Positions 10,379 through 20,706 of a stretch of DNA of 29,217 nucleotides are shown in pieces. The DNA comes from Plantago elongata (taxonomy: Eukaryota > Streptophyta > Magnoliopsida > Lamiales > Plantaginaceae), in assembly GCA_036897095.1 (NCBI GenBank), contig JAYMSP010001745.1, positions 1-29,217 of the forward strand, given 5' to 3'. A program made the position numbers and the translations under genes. The notes below the pieces were generated by a model. The model saw only the letters and a list, made by a program, of their open reading frames with translations. It did not search any database and was not told the DNA's origin. The number at the start of each line of letters is the position of its first letter. The stretch's first letter is position 1.

Positions 10379-10539
10379 GAGGTTGATTGGCCAAGCATTT
10401 AAATACCCCCATTTAGCTCGATGAACAGTGATTTGGTCTAAAATACACTTCAAATACCCCATTTCAATTCTATTTCAAACACAATTTCACCAAAATCCCA
10501 TCCAAATGGACATTTGAGTGTCATGCCAATCAGCCCCTC
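10379..10539. mobile_element. Possible small MITE with 13-15 bp inverted ends
   Basis: Left end GAGGTTGATTGGC (10379-10391) mirrors right end GCCAATCAGCCCCTC (10525-10539), with two mismatches or gaps, enclosing 161 bp with no coding capacity. Flanking sequences on both sides are similar pyrimidine-rich direct stretches (about 10349-10372 and 10541-10564). No clean target-site duplication is visible, so superfamily is not assigned. Confidence 0.42.
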
Positions 10540-10650
10540 AATCTCTCTCTTACTTTATCATCCACTTACAACTTCACCAATATAATATTCCACACAAACA
10601 ATTATTCTATTTGTTTACCTTGATACTAAATAAAGTAATCTCCTAGGAAG

Positions 10651-10673
10651 TTCTTAATGGATCGGAGGGAGTA
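10651..10673 (-). mobile_element. Stowaway-like MITE terminus
   Basis: The minus strand reads TACTCCCTCCGATCCATTAAG, close to the terminal inverted repeat CTCCCTCCGTCC of Stowaway (Tc1/mariner) MITEs, beginning with the TA target dinucleotide. I could not find the opposite terminus; it may be lost or interrupted by the inverted-repeat element at 10379-10539. Confidence 0.5.
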
Positions 10674-11144
10674 ACAAATAGTAACAATATATAATTTGTA
10701 TCTTAAATGTAAGACTTTTTTATAATTCATTGTGTAAAACATATATTAGACGGCAAAAAATGAAAACCTTGAACTTAATCAGCAATTCGTACAATGAAAA
10801 CTCATCCCTTTAATTTTGCCCTCTAACTTGATATCCATGAGGCCCAAATACATGTTACGCCCAAAGACAGACAAGTCAAGAATTTTGAATACAATGTGAC
10901 AAAGACATTATGGAAGTGATCTATCATGGATATCAAGTTCTTCCATCAAGATTATGAAGTAGTAAACCAAATCTTTAATCCCTCTCAAGTGGAACCACCT
11001 CAATATCAGGGCTGGTTTATCAAGCTATGTAACAGTTCACCAATTCTATCAACAAGAGACCTACTATATGAATTATGGACAGCTCCTGAATATCGAATAC
11101 ATTCCGACTTCTAATCAACAGTGTTAGAACTTAGAAGAATGCAA
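10674..11144. other. 3' flank of the PI-PLC-like gene
   Basis: Downstream of the stop codon on the minus strand, probably including the 3' untranslated region. A plus-strand open frame at 10926-11114 (62 codons) has no recognisable motif and I do not call it. No canonical AATAAA was found near the stop. Confidence 0.45.
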
Positions 11145-14056
11145 TCACAGTAATAGAACTGCCATGGAAACTAGACTTGATATCATTTGCCACTCATTGA
11201 ACCTGCCATCTGATTTATCTGAGCTGGTTTGGTTGTAGCCTGGTGATGAAGTTGGAGTCTTACTTGCCTCAGGTAGTTCGCAAGCTCCAAATGTCATATT
11301 TTCCTGCACATCCACGCTTTGGATCAACACGGGCATATAGAGAATATGTGCATAAGAAAGCATGCCACATGAAATATTAGATGGATTTGTTTTTTGTATT
11401 GCTGACCTTGCATACTGATATACTGCTGCAGCCACAAACTAACTGACCATTTGCCATATCTACTGCTTCAGCTGCCCCTCCACCATCGCTTCTCTGCAAT
11501 ATTTACATCTCAAAAGATTATATCTGCATGCTTTTGCAATGAAACTGGAAGGATCCTTATTTGATTTACGAGTTCATGTTAATACATCCTGAAGTAATTT
11601 ACAAGACAAGATACCTTGTAAAAGTCAACTGCAATGAAATTAGGCCACCTTCCACCAGCTGCTTGATGACATGTGTTCATCATGCTTATCAATGGTGCAG
11701 AATTGTGTCTGCAAGCAGTTGCAAGATCGGGATTATCAGGAAAATAGTTCATTAGGACTAGTGAATTTGATGTTGCATTCATAGAGGGTGATTCTGCACG
11801 CTTAGGACATGATCCATCAACCATACCACCATTACCATCTGCAAGTGTCCATAGAGATGAATGATGAATTTATCCCACTGCATAATGCCAAACAGATTCA
11901 GTAATTTTAGTCAAGACTTGTCTCACATTGGTTCTCAACGAAGTGTCTCCAGTCATAAGCAATCCCTTCTGAAGTTTCTTTATGAGCTTTGGAACTGAAA
12001 ACTACTAGACGCTGATTCAGTCTTATCATATCGTCAACAATTGGCCAATTTCCACCATTTATTGGCATTCGAGATACAGGTAATGTAAAGTGGCTCAAGC
12101 CAGAAGCGTTAAACAACTTAGTCAGGCCATTTGGAGATGTAACATAATCTTCTATAATAATGGTTACAATCTCATTGGGGTTTGCCAGAAGAAACCCCTG
12201 GACCTCGTTCAAGACATTAATCGCAGGTTGCTGGCAAGCAGAAATCAGTAGATTAGTAGTCAAGAAATTTACACTGGATGGTATTACAGTCTGACAGCCA
12301 TCATATACTTACAAAAGCTGTGTAGTTGAAGCACTGTCCCCTGAATGAGTGGCATAACCAGATATCATTCTCGAAATCGTACATATCAAGCATCAACCCT
12401 CTAACACCATTCTGCAGTATGAACGTTCACACAAATCATCCAATTGCAGGTCACGTAAAAACTTATTGGCTATCAGACTAGAAAACAGTCATAAGTTTTA
12501 ATGTTATGGCATAATCTTGTGAAAAACCAGTATTATTTATTCCCAATTCACAACATCAGATATGTGCACATTTTGTTTTATGAACTTACATAACACATGT
12601 AGAGATTTAAAGCATTTCACAAGTGTTTTTATAGGCCATATGATGATACTATCCAACAACAATTATCACTTGTGTTATTTCCATGGATTCTTGTAACACA
12701 AATAATTTGTGTACAGATAATTTGTGTACAAAAGGAAGCTCATGTATTCCAAAATATGCAACTTAGCTCTAGAAAGTAATTATATTTCGTTTGTTTTTCA
12801 ATTCGAGTAATAAACTACAGCATGTGCAATCTATCAGCAAATAATGTGTAAAAATTTTCACATACTATATAACACTGCCACGCTGTGGTGCTAACATTCT
12901 CACTGACCACGCATATATATGTCATTCTACCAAACAAGAAGTAAGTTGTTATCATATAGTACTTAATCACTTGTAATAATTAATTATGTGCATGATTCAA
13001 TAATACGAGAAATGACAATAGACAGACAAAAGTCAATGACAGCTGCAATTCTAACCACCCAAAACACTGATTTATGCTTCAAAACGTCATGCGTTAAACA
13101 TACCGATCTGAAAAGTGCCGATAAGAAAGAAAGGGGGAATTAGCGAAGACTTACTTTTAGTTGATCTGTAACAGAGTCCTGCTGATTCTCAGGAGACAGA
13201 ATAACGCTGCCTATCGGTGATCTAGCCCCTAATCTAGCAAATGAATTGTGTGTAGTCAACCATGCATATCGGTTGTATGGCAATCCTTTTACCTGGAAAA
13301 TAAATCACCCGAATCAAACAACCAAGAATGAAGCACACACACAATTACTTCCAAAATTGCCCTGTAAAACAATCTGAATTATTGTAACGTACTCTATTTT
13401 ACAAACTGCATTTTAATTTGATAGTGTTAAATCAAATTTCTCATAACCTTTGACCTGAAACTTGATCATATCTCCTTACCACAAAAAAATCCATACACAG
13501 TTCCATATAACACAATCTAATTTTCTGATGGTTGGACGTTTTATCCGCATTCATATGAATGTAATCACACATAGAACAGTCTAAATGAATGATTTATGGT
13601 CTCGGACTCTGGGTTATCCAAAATGCATTAGAATGTTTACTAATTAATCTTCCTCATCATACACAAAATCACTTTCACGCTATACACACATATTTTCCTA
13701 AACGCAACCAAAAGCTCCTGATAGCACGCAAGTCTTAACCTTATACAGAGGATTGATCGGCTGAATCCGAGTGCAGCGTGGCCTAAGATTTCCATTCGCG
13801 ACACAGGTCTCACAATGCAACCCTGCATCACAATCCTTATCCCTCATGCATGATTCTCCTTGCTTCAGAAACCACCAATAACCGTTTTTAAGTACATACA
13901 TAAAGAGATACAATCACAATCTACACAAATCTACAACAAATTGAGCTGAATGAGAAGCGAAACAAGGCTTAATAAATTAATAGTTACCTTGAGAGCATGA
14001 GAACAGGTGAGCAAGAGAAACGAAAAAATAAGCAGCAACGAAGCAGGAAAATCCAT
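11145..14056 (-). CDS. PI-PLC X domain-containing protein, At5g67130-like, 400 aa, 8 coding exons
   Basis: Coding exons on the minus strand: 13988-14056, 13740-13862, 13155-13292, 12313-12411, 11927-12230, 11615-11838, 11407-11493, 11145-11303. They total 1203 bp, join in phase with GT/AG introns and have no internal stop. Exon 1 is a signal peptide ([21 protein letters not shown]). Residues 24-64 hold five Cys (28, 34, 40, 43, 53). The PLC X-like barrel follows, with His79 in THNSF, Asp119/Asp122 in LMLDMYD, His131 in WLCHS and a conserved EDY at 170-172. Cys-rich CGCSSISVC precedes a Ser/Thr linker and a hydrophobic tail (about 388-400) that could signal a GPI anchor. Length matches plant relatives of about 400-430 residues. 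Predicted extracellular or wall-side phosphodiesterase-like protein; actual substrate unknown. The exon 2 acceptor is ambiguous by one codon (CAAG) and the exon 7 donor is GTCAGC. Confidence 0.93.
12412..13154 (-). other. Long intron 3 of the PI-PLC-like gene (743 bp)
   Basis: Bounded by donor GTAAGT next to 13155 and acceptor CTGCAG next to 12411. The sequence is AT-rich with no coding or transposon motif that I can see. The other introns are much shorter, about 76 to 447 bp. Confidence 0.85.
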
Positions 14057-14065
14057 AGCTGAAAC

Positions 14066-14167
14066 CTAGATTGGGCAATGAAAAAGTGATTAAGTAATGA
14101 AACCGTGCAATCGTGAAGTCTACTCGAAGCACAATCGAACTGAGAAACGCGTGTAGATTTCACTTAC
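14066..14167 (-). other. Probable 5'UTR intron of the PI-PLC-like gene
   Basis: The minus strand has a strong donor GTAAGTG at 14161-14167 and an acceptor CTAG ending at 14066, leaving a 9-base leader before the ATG at 14056. Inferred from splice motifs only. Confidence 0.5.
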
Positions 14168-14303
14168 GTGATGTAAAGGAGTCTGGTTAATTGCGTGTGA
14201 AATGTGAGGTACAAAGGTTGTTTCACTGCCGAGTGGTTCAAATAGAGAAGAAAGGTTTCTCTCTCTAATTAGACGGAGCTAGTGATTGCTTTCTTGTGTT
14301 GGG

Positions 14304-14311
14304 TATTTATA
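14304..14311 (-). promoter_or_regulatory. TATA box of the PI-PLC-like gene
   Basis: TATAAATA on the minus strand, about 250 bp upstream of the ATG, placing transcription start near 14275. A pyrimidine/AGAGA-type leader (about 14246-14270) follows, as in many plant promoters. Confidence 0.65.
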
Positions 14312-15377
14312 TCGGACCTGGCAATTGATTCCATTGTTATCTCGCGCTTAAACCTTTCTCGAAACTTGTTTCAAATGTTTGTCAAACGCCTTATTAGTAT
14401 CTTTTCGGATATTGTAAAACCAAAGAATTTTTGTTCGTAAAATAAAATATAATTTATTCAAATGTGAAGGGGCATGAGGAAGGGATTCCAAATAGGAAAT
14501 GCCCATTCAAATAGCCTGTTTTGTGTAGGCTTTATAAAAATCTATGAATAAATGAGAGATTGGAAATGAAATTATGTAAATTAATCTCTTAGTGGCTGTT
14601 TGGTATAGAATCTGAATTGGATCTGTTTGAATTGATGAATAGTGATCAAATTTTAGTAGGATTGTTAAAATTAGTATTTGGTATAGAATAATAATTGGTG
14701 TAAGTATTATGTGATTGGTATTGGTATTTGATAAAATATGTATGAATATTAGATTGATTAATTATTGATATTTAAGGTTGTTAGAATTATATGGTTAGTA
14801 CAATTATGGAGTAAGTTGTTCGGTAGTATTTGTATATGGAATAATGTTTTTATATATTAAAATGAGATAAAATTATAATAATAAAATTATATTCTAGAAT
14901 AAACAAAACAAATATTAGTGAATGAAATCGTAAGTAATTGAATAATGTATTCGAACACGATTGTGGAGACATGGTATGCCATGTTAGCATTTGTATCAAT
15001 TGCATGTTAGCTACCAATGAGTAATCGCGCCGGTCCAAAGGGTCGGGTCTCGATCCATTAGTGGCTATGTTTTAAAACTCAGACTTAACATTTGATCCGG
15101 CCTATCTACTGAGTGAGGTTCAATCGGGTCAAGCTGGATCAACTCGGATTAATACTAATTTTCAATTAAAATAATATACTCCATCACATATATATATCAA
15201 ATCTTATCATTCTAACCACCCTTAACTTATTTATTTTTATATTTATCATTTTCCATAACACAAATAATTAGTATGCAAATTAACTCATAATGATATTCAC
15301 TAATTACTAGTATTAGCTATATGTCTTCTCTAGAGTCTAGCTAAACACGTGACAGAGCACTGCACATTTATCAATTA
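14312..15377. other. AT-rich intergenic stretch
   Basis: No gene recognised. From about 14593 a segment starting GTGGCTGTTTGGTATAG has the look of a hAT-type MITE end, but no matching second terminus was found. Distal promoter elements of the gene on the left could lie here; none can be supported. Confidence 0.5.
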
Positions 15378-16110
15378 ATGTCAGCATTATTATACTTTGC
15401 ATTTCATCTTCTCCCCATTTCCCAATTCTCCTCAGTTGTTTCTCCATTTCTTCTCTATCTGTGTCTCAGCTTCTTCCGCCATCGCTTCTTCCGCCAATTT
15501 CTTCTTCTACTCTTGTTCTTCTTCACTCATCTACTTAGCCTTCCACTTTTAGTTGGTAATCCGTCAGGCCCGGTCACGTTCGCCGCCTTCGCACGGCCGT
15601 CGCTTCAAATTTCACCTTCAGAGATCTCGCCTTCAGCCACCACACCAGCACCGATCGCCTTTCCAACAGCCGCTTCCACATCATCAGTCTCCAAATAGTA
15701 CACACCACTGATCAAATCAAGACACCACCAATCAAATCAAAACACCACCGATCAAATCCCTGCCTCCGACAAATCCGTCTTCATCTCCACCATGCCTCTT
15801 CAAATGTGGTCCGCCGCGTCTTCCTTTTCGCCACCTTGGTTTCCGTCACCGATCTCCTCAGTTCCGGTTTCTTCTCAGTCTCAATCGAATCGAACTGATT
15901 CGATCTCAAAACTCTCGATTTTGACGCCAATCTCCACAACTCCGGTATGCTACTCGGATTCTTCTCCAAATTTTTCATCTCAACCACCTCTTTTATGTAT
16001 TTAGTTGTCATCTCAACCGCCTCTCCAAATTTTTGTCTTCTACTGTTCTTCTTCTTCTTCAGTTAGTTTTGGCACTGTAGTTCTCTGTTCTCCTTCTTCT
16101 TCAGTCTACT
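15378..16110 (+). other. Pyrimidine-rich, GC-richer island with open frames
   Basis: This block is richer in C than its AT-rich surroundings and is dominated by CTT/TCC tracts. It allows open plus-strand frames at 15378-15698 (106 codons, hydrophobic then Ser/Pro/Ala-rich) and 15792-16004 (70 codons, Ser/Pro-rich). Neither matches a family I know. A short repeated word, roughly ATCAAATCAAGACACCACC, occurs about three times at 15709-15760, and ATCTCAACCxCCTCT occurs twice near 15977 and 16010. It resembles a 5'UTR plus first exon of a plant gene; a GTATGC donor-like site is at about 15944. No downstream exons were found, so it may be a gene fragment captured by a transposon. Confidence 0.3.
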
Positions 16111-16447
16111 TGATTTGGATTGGAATGAATCAGACCAGACACAATTATTTGATTTTTCCATTGATCATGAATTAATTTTTTCTTGACTACGAATTAATAT
16201 TTTTAACTAAAATGTATTCACATTAATACTTTTGCATTGATACTAGTCAACTTCACATTGATTATAATTTCTTATTTAAAATTTATTAATATTGATATAT
16301 GTTGTATTAGTAGTAGTTGAATTTTCCATTGATCATGAATTTATTTTTCATTAATATTAGTCATTTTTCGTCTATAATAAATTATAATTTATTATTATCA
16401 TTTGAATTTTCAATAATTATTAATTAAAATCTTAAATTATTATCACC

Positions 16448-16449
<2 letters not shown>
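16111..16449. other. AT-rich gene-free stretch
   Basis: Nothing recognised. It contains repeated TTGATCATGAATTxATTTT-type words (about 16161-16180 and 16328-16345) suggesting diverged local duplication. Confidence 0.5.

Positions 16450-16523
<74 letters not shown>
16450..16523. repeat. (TTA)n microsatellite, about 24 units
   Basis: An uninterrupted TTA trinucleotide repeat of about 74 bp, immediately followed by TATCATTGATC. It is likely polymorphic. Confidence 0.97.
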
Positions 16524-18009
16524 TATCATTGATCTTAAATTATCATTTAATTAAAATTAATTACTTCAATTACAAAGTGCGCGTGTAGTTTACGCACCGA
16601 GTTAATGGAAAATCTTCTAATTTACACTAATTCTTATTAATTCAGTTAAAATTAACGGTTTCGTTAAGTTTGAATAATAGAATACCAAAATTGACAAATA
16701 CAAAATATAAGATAATAAAATTGAGCGCTTACAACTAAAAGTACTAAAGCTATAACTGTCACAACTTAAGGTACATAAAATTGATTTTCATCTGACTCAA
16801 AAAAACAAATTTTATATTAACTCGTTGTAAGTTCTACATGAACATTTACCGACAGTTATGATGTACGTAATTCACTAATTTACACCAAATAACAATTCAA
16901 TTTAATCAAAGTTGGGTGGTTTTTACATTTTAGCATATAAGTCCTTGTGATCTAAATGACTCTCATATTAATATATATCAATCATTTAATCTAGCAACTT
17001 GAGCGTATTTTTTCTTGGGTCAAGTCCGCGTGTACTCAAGTTAAAATTGAACTTGTGGTTTAATTTCCTTGATAATAACTTAAGAACACTTCAGTTACAA
17101 AATCAATTAAACACAACCTTTAGTTTCTTCCCTTCTTCCAAGGAGCAACAAACCTGAATATAACACCTAAACACTTGTAACTTTAGTTACTATTAATATT
17201 ATAAGCATGAACACAACTACTTGAAATACTGGAGACACTACATATAGACAATACATAACCAACAACCAAAACACTTCGTATAAAACCTTAACAATCATCC
17301 AGATTCATCTTACTTAGACATCTATGAGAAATAATTCTAGGAAGAGGTTGATCATGTCGAGCAGAGCATACAAATTCTACCATATCATAAATCAATATGT
17401 ATATACAAAAAATAAAACCACATATACAAATAAAAAATAAATCATAAAATCACCAAAACCAAAGAACATAAACTTGTAACATGTCATCGAACACTATGAG
17501 TTGTCACGAAAGTCAAAACATCTACGTATTGAATTGAGCATAAATCCATGAATAATATTTGGAATGACAAATATTTTGTTGTTAGAATTGGATGAGAAGT
17601 AATTCGCCCAAAAAAATATCATATACCACCCCTAATAGATTTCATCTTTTCAGATTAGTCCCTTTTAGACGAATAATCACATCTAGATTCAAATATATAT
17701 ATCTATCAATAATTACATATAGGTCCAAATGGTCAAACAAAATTTACTTTAGCCAAAAACACCCTTCACAAATTTTAATGCAGTTTGCAAATTTGACACT
17801 GACTTAAAACAAATTATATATTAATTTCATATCTAGAATTATATTTTATAAATTATAATATTCGATAATCAAATAAATAAAATAGATAAAATGAAAAGAA
17901 AAATTTGTTAGAAATTCAAAAAAAGAAAAAGAAAATTGGTAAGTAGCCAGACCTGTGTGAACAACTCCACACAAGTCGACTGAAGATTGCTCCACTAGAG
18001 TTATTTTAG
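16524..18009. other. AT-rich intergenic stretch
   Basis: No protein-coding, RNA or transposon signature that I can support. Open frames (e.g. plus 17592-17807) are short, AT-driven and without motifs. Confidence 0.5.
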
Positions 18010-18051
18010 CTCCGATTGAATTGGAGTTGTAATTTACAACACCAATCGGAG
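18010..18051. repeat. Imperfect hairpin, CTCCGATTG arms
   Basis: CTCCGATTG at 18010-18018 pairs with CAATCGGAG at 18043-18051. Inside, GTTGTAA (18026-18032) pairs with TTACAAC (18034-18040) around a single base. The asymmetric gap (7 bases on the left, 2 on the right) makes a bulge. The surrounding 17960-18120 repeats related words such as TTGGAGTTGT and GCTCC. Confidence 0.7.
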
Positions 18052-18741
18052 ATGCTTCGGATGGAGCTGTGGATATAACTTCTTCATTGGAGTTGTTACA
18101 GCTCAGGCCATCTCCGGTGGAACATTATTTTCCTTCCCCCAATTTTATTTTTTATTTCAATCAAACTTTCAATTTGGTCCAGAAATAATTTCTGATCATG
18201 CAATTAATTCCAAAAACTACTTATATTATCAAAATTATAATTATATTGTGAAAATTATAAAAAGCCTCTATAATATTTTTTTTATTTCATGTTATTATCC
18301 AATAACTAAGGTACTTAATAAAAACTGCAAAATAAAGTATTTAAGTTGAATTAGAAAGGCATATATTTTTAAATTGACAATGTAAGGCCGTATTTGGCAT
18401 CATTCCTTTCGTTAATGAAAAAAATGGAAAAATGAATATATATATTATTATTGAACTAACAGGGACCAACGTGTAATTAGAATATATAAGAGGGGTATTA
18501 AATGAAATTGGCCCAAACAGATATAAACTGCCCAAATTTGGTGTAGAAATTTATTGCTAAAACATCAAGAGATGGATTTAATAGGTAAGGGGAACTCAAA
18601 ATAAAAGATTTTCGACGAACATAGAGGGGGACGATGTTGATGGGTCCACTAAATTTTTAGTATGTTTGATTATGTCCATCATTGTTCCTATAAACTCATA
18701 TTCGAATTTAAGTAGATTATACATGCATTAAAGCTGCTTTG
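18052..18741. other. AT-rich intergenic stretch before the LINE tail
   Basis: No gene recognised. A minus frame at 18341-18535 is an AT-rich chance frame. This stretch holds the insertion site of the LINE at its right edge. Confidence 0.5.
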
Positions 18742-18759
18742 TATTTTATTTTATTTTTG
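18742..18759 (-). other. LINE A-rich 3' tail
   Basis: Minus strand TCAAAAATAAAATAAAATA: a decayed poly(A)/AAAAT tail marking the 3' end of the LINE. No matching target-site duplication can be checked because the LINE 5' end is not seen. Confidence 0.65.
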
Positions 18760-19009
18760 AGAAAGAATGAAGATTTCATTCAACAATAAGAGGTTACATG
18801 GAGTGACAATGTTTCCAGTACAGAGGGATAGAAATAGTTAACTTAAATGAATACAAGAAAGAACACATGAAAAACTCAAGGGAAAGCTAGAAACATCAAC
18901 TCTAATGAATACTAGCTAGAAAAACAAAACATTAGCAGACATCCTCCAATTCACAGCATAACATAAACTTCTTCCGAAAAGAAACAAGAGAACTGGCCTG
19001 AGAGCTTCA

Positions 19010-19480
19010 TCACAGTGGCCCAGAGAATTCGAATGGCAGAGCCTCGTATCCATGGGAATTCATGCCACAGTCACGACCCAGCAGATCATCGAGAGAATTC
19101 GCCTTGCGTCGGACATGGCGTACCTGAAAGCTGGTGAAAGACGCCAACATAGACCGAATATGATTGAACATGGTTCCAGCTTCATTCCGTAAACTGGTAG
19201 TGGAATTTATGCCATTGAGGGCGACAAACCAGTCCCCTTCCAAGGTTATTCGTTGGAAATGCATGCTCTGACCAAGTGAGACAGCAAACCGAGTAGCGTA
19301 GGCTTCCGCCATAGCCACCAAAACAGTGCCCTGTAGTTGTTTCTTTGACCAGGCTAATGGAAAGCCAGTGTGGTCGTGGGCAACTGCTGCATTCCACTAG
19401 GGCGACCATTGTGGTAGACTGAAGCAACGAAGTTCAGTTTGATCCACCCAACTGGCCGGGGGGGGGGGGGGGGGGGGGGG
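19010..19480 (-). pseudogene. LINE RNase H-like domain (inactive)
   Basis: RVT_3-type RNase H at the LINE C-terminus. The N-terminal strand reads GWIKLNFVAS, where the first catalytic Asp of KLNxDAS is Val. A frameshift near 19400 separates this from the 19010-19321 frame, which holds EAYATRFAVSLGQ, then ITLEGDWFVALNGI with the third-strand acidic position, and ends VRHVRRKANSLDDLLGRDC, where the usual AHxLA His is Asp. With two active-site positions changed and a frameshift, it cannot act. A poly-C tract (G24 on the plus strand) encodes Pro repeats just upstream. Confidence 0.85.
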
Positions 19481-19481
19481 G
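19458..19481 (+). repeat. Poly-G tract, 24 bases
   Basis: Twenty-four uninterrupted G on the plus strand (poly-C in the LINE sense, giving eight Pro codons). Length may be unreliable because such homopolymers are error-prone in sequencing and assembly. Confidence 0.9.
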
Positions 19482-19499
19482 TCCAAGTACCCAAAACAG

Positions 19500-19925
19500 A
19501 GATGTAATTTGTAACTTTGCCTCCAATCGGCTTGAAATTGTTAGCTTGGTAAAAGCTAGTGAACCTGCAAACAAAATTAAGAGAATCCAGAGGAGAATAG
19601 CCATTTCGGTCATGGACAATCTTATTGCGGTTGTACCAAATGCTCCAGCAAGATAAAAAAAATTCATACTCACGAGTATACAAACGAATTCGGATACCAT
19701 TTATCGAATCCCAGGGAGAATCACCACCAAACATAAGAACTGCAGAGAGAATATTTGATAACATCCAAAAGACACGGGCAAAATGGCAATCACTCAAAAG
19801 GTGGAGAATAGTTACAGAATCACCTCCACACACAACACATCTGATTCCGCAATCAATATGGCGGCGAGAAAGTTCACTAGTGGTGGGCAAGGAATTATGT
19901 AAAACCTGCCAAATAACATGTTTAA
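19500..19925 (-). pseudogene. LINE zinc-binding region (3' portion) and linker
   Basis: Continues the zf-RVT domain with HVIWQVLHNSLPTTSELSRR and then a Cys/His cluster (CVVCGGDSVTILHLLSDC, about 19795-19850) that would bind zinc. The linker SCWSIWYNRNKIVHDRNG (about 19590-19645) leads to RNase H. This stretch is still open as one frame. The upstream 28 codons of the open frame derive from the copia LTR, not from the LINE. Confidence 0.87.
19921..19925. repeat. Target-site duplication TTTAA, left copy
   Basis: Five bases directly abutting the 5' LTR, identical to 26260-26264 directly abutting the 3' LTR. Confidence 0.93.
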
Positions 19926-20658
19926 TGAAAGTGCAGGATGTTAGACACATTGTTGAAACTAATGTTGCTTCAACAATGTCTACAACATCCACAAGTCTGG
20001 TTTTATGCACTTTAGCTTTATTCGGTTAATTACCATTCTTCATTATCACTTACCTAGTTCAACGTGTGTTTAGTCTTTGTATCATGCAAGAGCTTTCTTA
20101 TATCAAGAGAGACACCAAAGAAATTGTATTTCAACAAGATATCAAGATCAGTTAGTTCTTGGAGTGAACAAGAAGCAAAGGACTCTTGGTAGTTGAGATT
20201 TTGTGGACTCTTGAAGACAAGGATAAGCAACGAAACCCATGGGCTTGATCCGGTCAGATTGAACATCTATAAATACAAGTTCAAGCTCATCGTGAAGAGT
20301 ATTTCGTGAAAAGCAAGAATTCATTGTCATAGCATGGATACTCTTTCACGTTTACTAGTCTTTGAAATCTTCTAGCTAGGTATTCTAGATAGATATGTTG
20401 AGAATAGGGTTTTACTATTCTAACTAGTGTTTTGTGATTCAAAGTCACTTGGATCTTTTTGTACATCCATTGCTTATTTTTGTGGATATTTTCCGAGAGG
20501 CTTCGGCAGGTATGTATCTTACATACCTGCTAAGATTATTGGATGTGTTGTTCTGTTTATTTCTGCTACTCTATTATATACTCTGTTACTCACACTGTTG
20601 CACCAACATAAGTGAAAACAACATATTAGTACAAAAGTCACGATCTTATATTCTTTCA
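19926..20658 (+). repeat. 5' LTR of copia element B
   Basis: 733 bp, TGAAAG...CTTTCA with 6-bp inverted ends. It has a TATAAATA box at 20268-20275, which would drive transcription. The sequence after the LTR (ATTGGCCTGCCACC) only faintly resembles the usual Met-tRNA primer site, so that site is mutated. Confidence 0.95.
20268..20275 (+). promoter_or_regulatory. TATA box in the 5' LTR of element B
   Basis: TATAAATA about midway in the LTR, a plausible U3/R boundary signal. The equivalent in the 3' LTR has lost the initial T. Confidence 0.6.
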
Positions 20659-20706
20659 ATTGGCCTGCCACCTAATTGATTGGTGTGTTGGTCTTTTGTA
20701 CTTGCT

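Noticed and set aside
10926-11114. Plus-strand 62-codon open frame near the PI-PLC-like gene
   Set aside because: No motif, lies antisense in the likely 3' untranslated region, length expected by chance.
19625-20029. Plus-strand 134-codon open frame
   Set aside because: Antisense to the LINE zinc-binding region and crosses into the copia LTR; it is a shadow frame.
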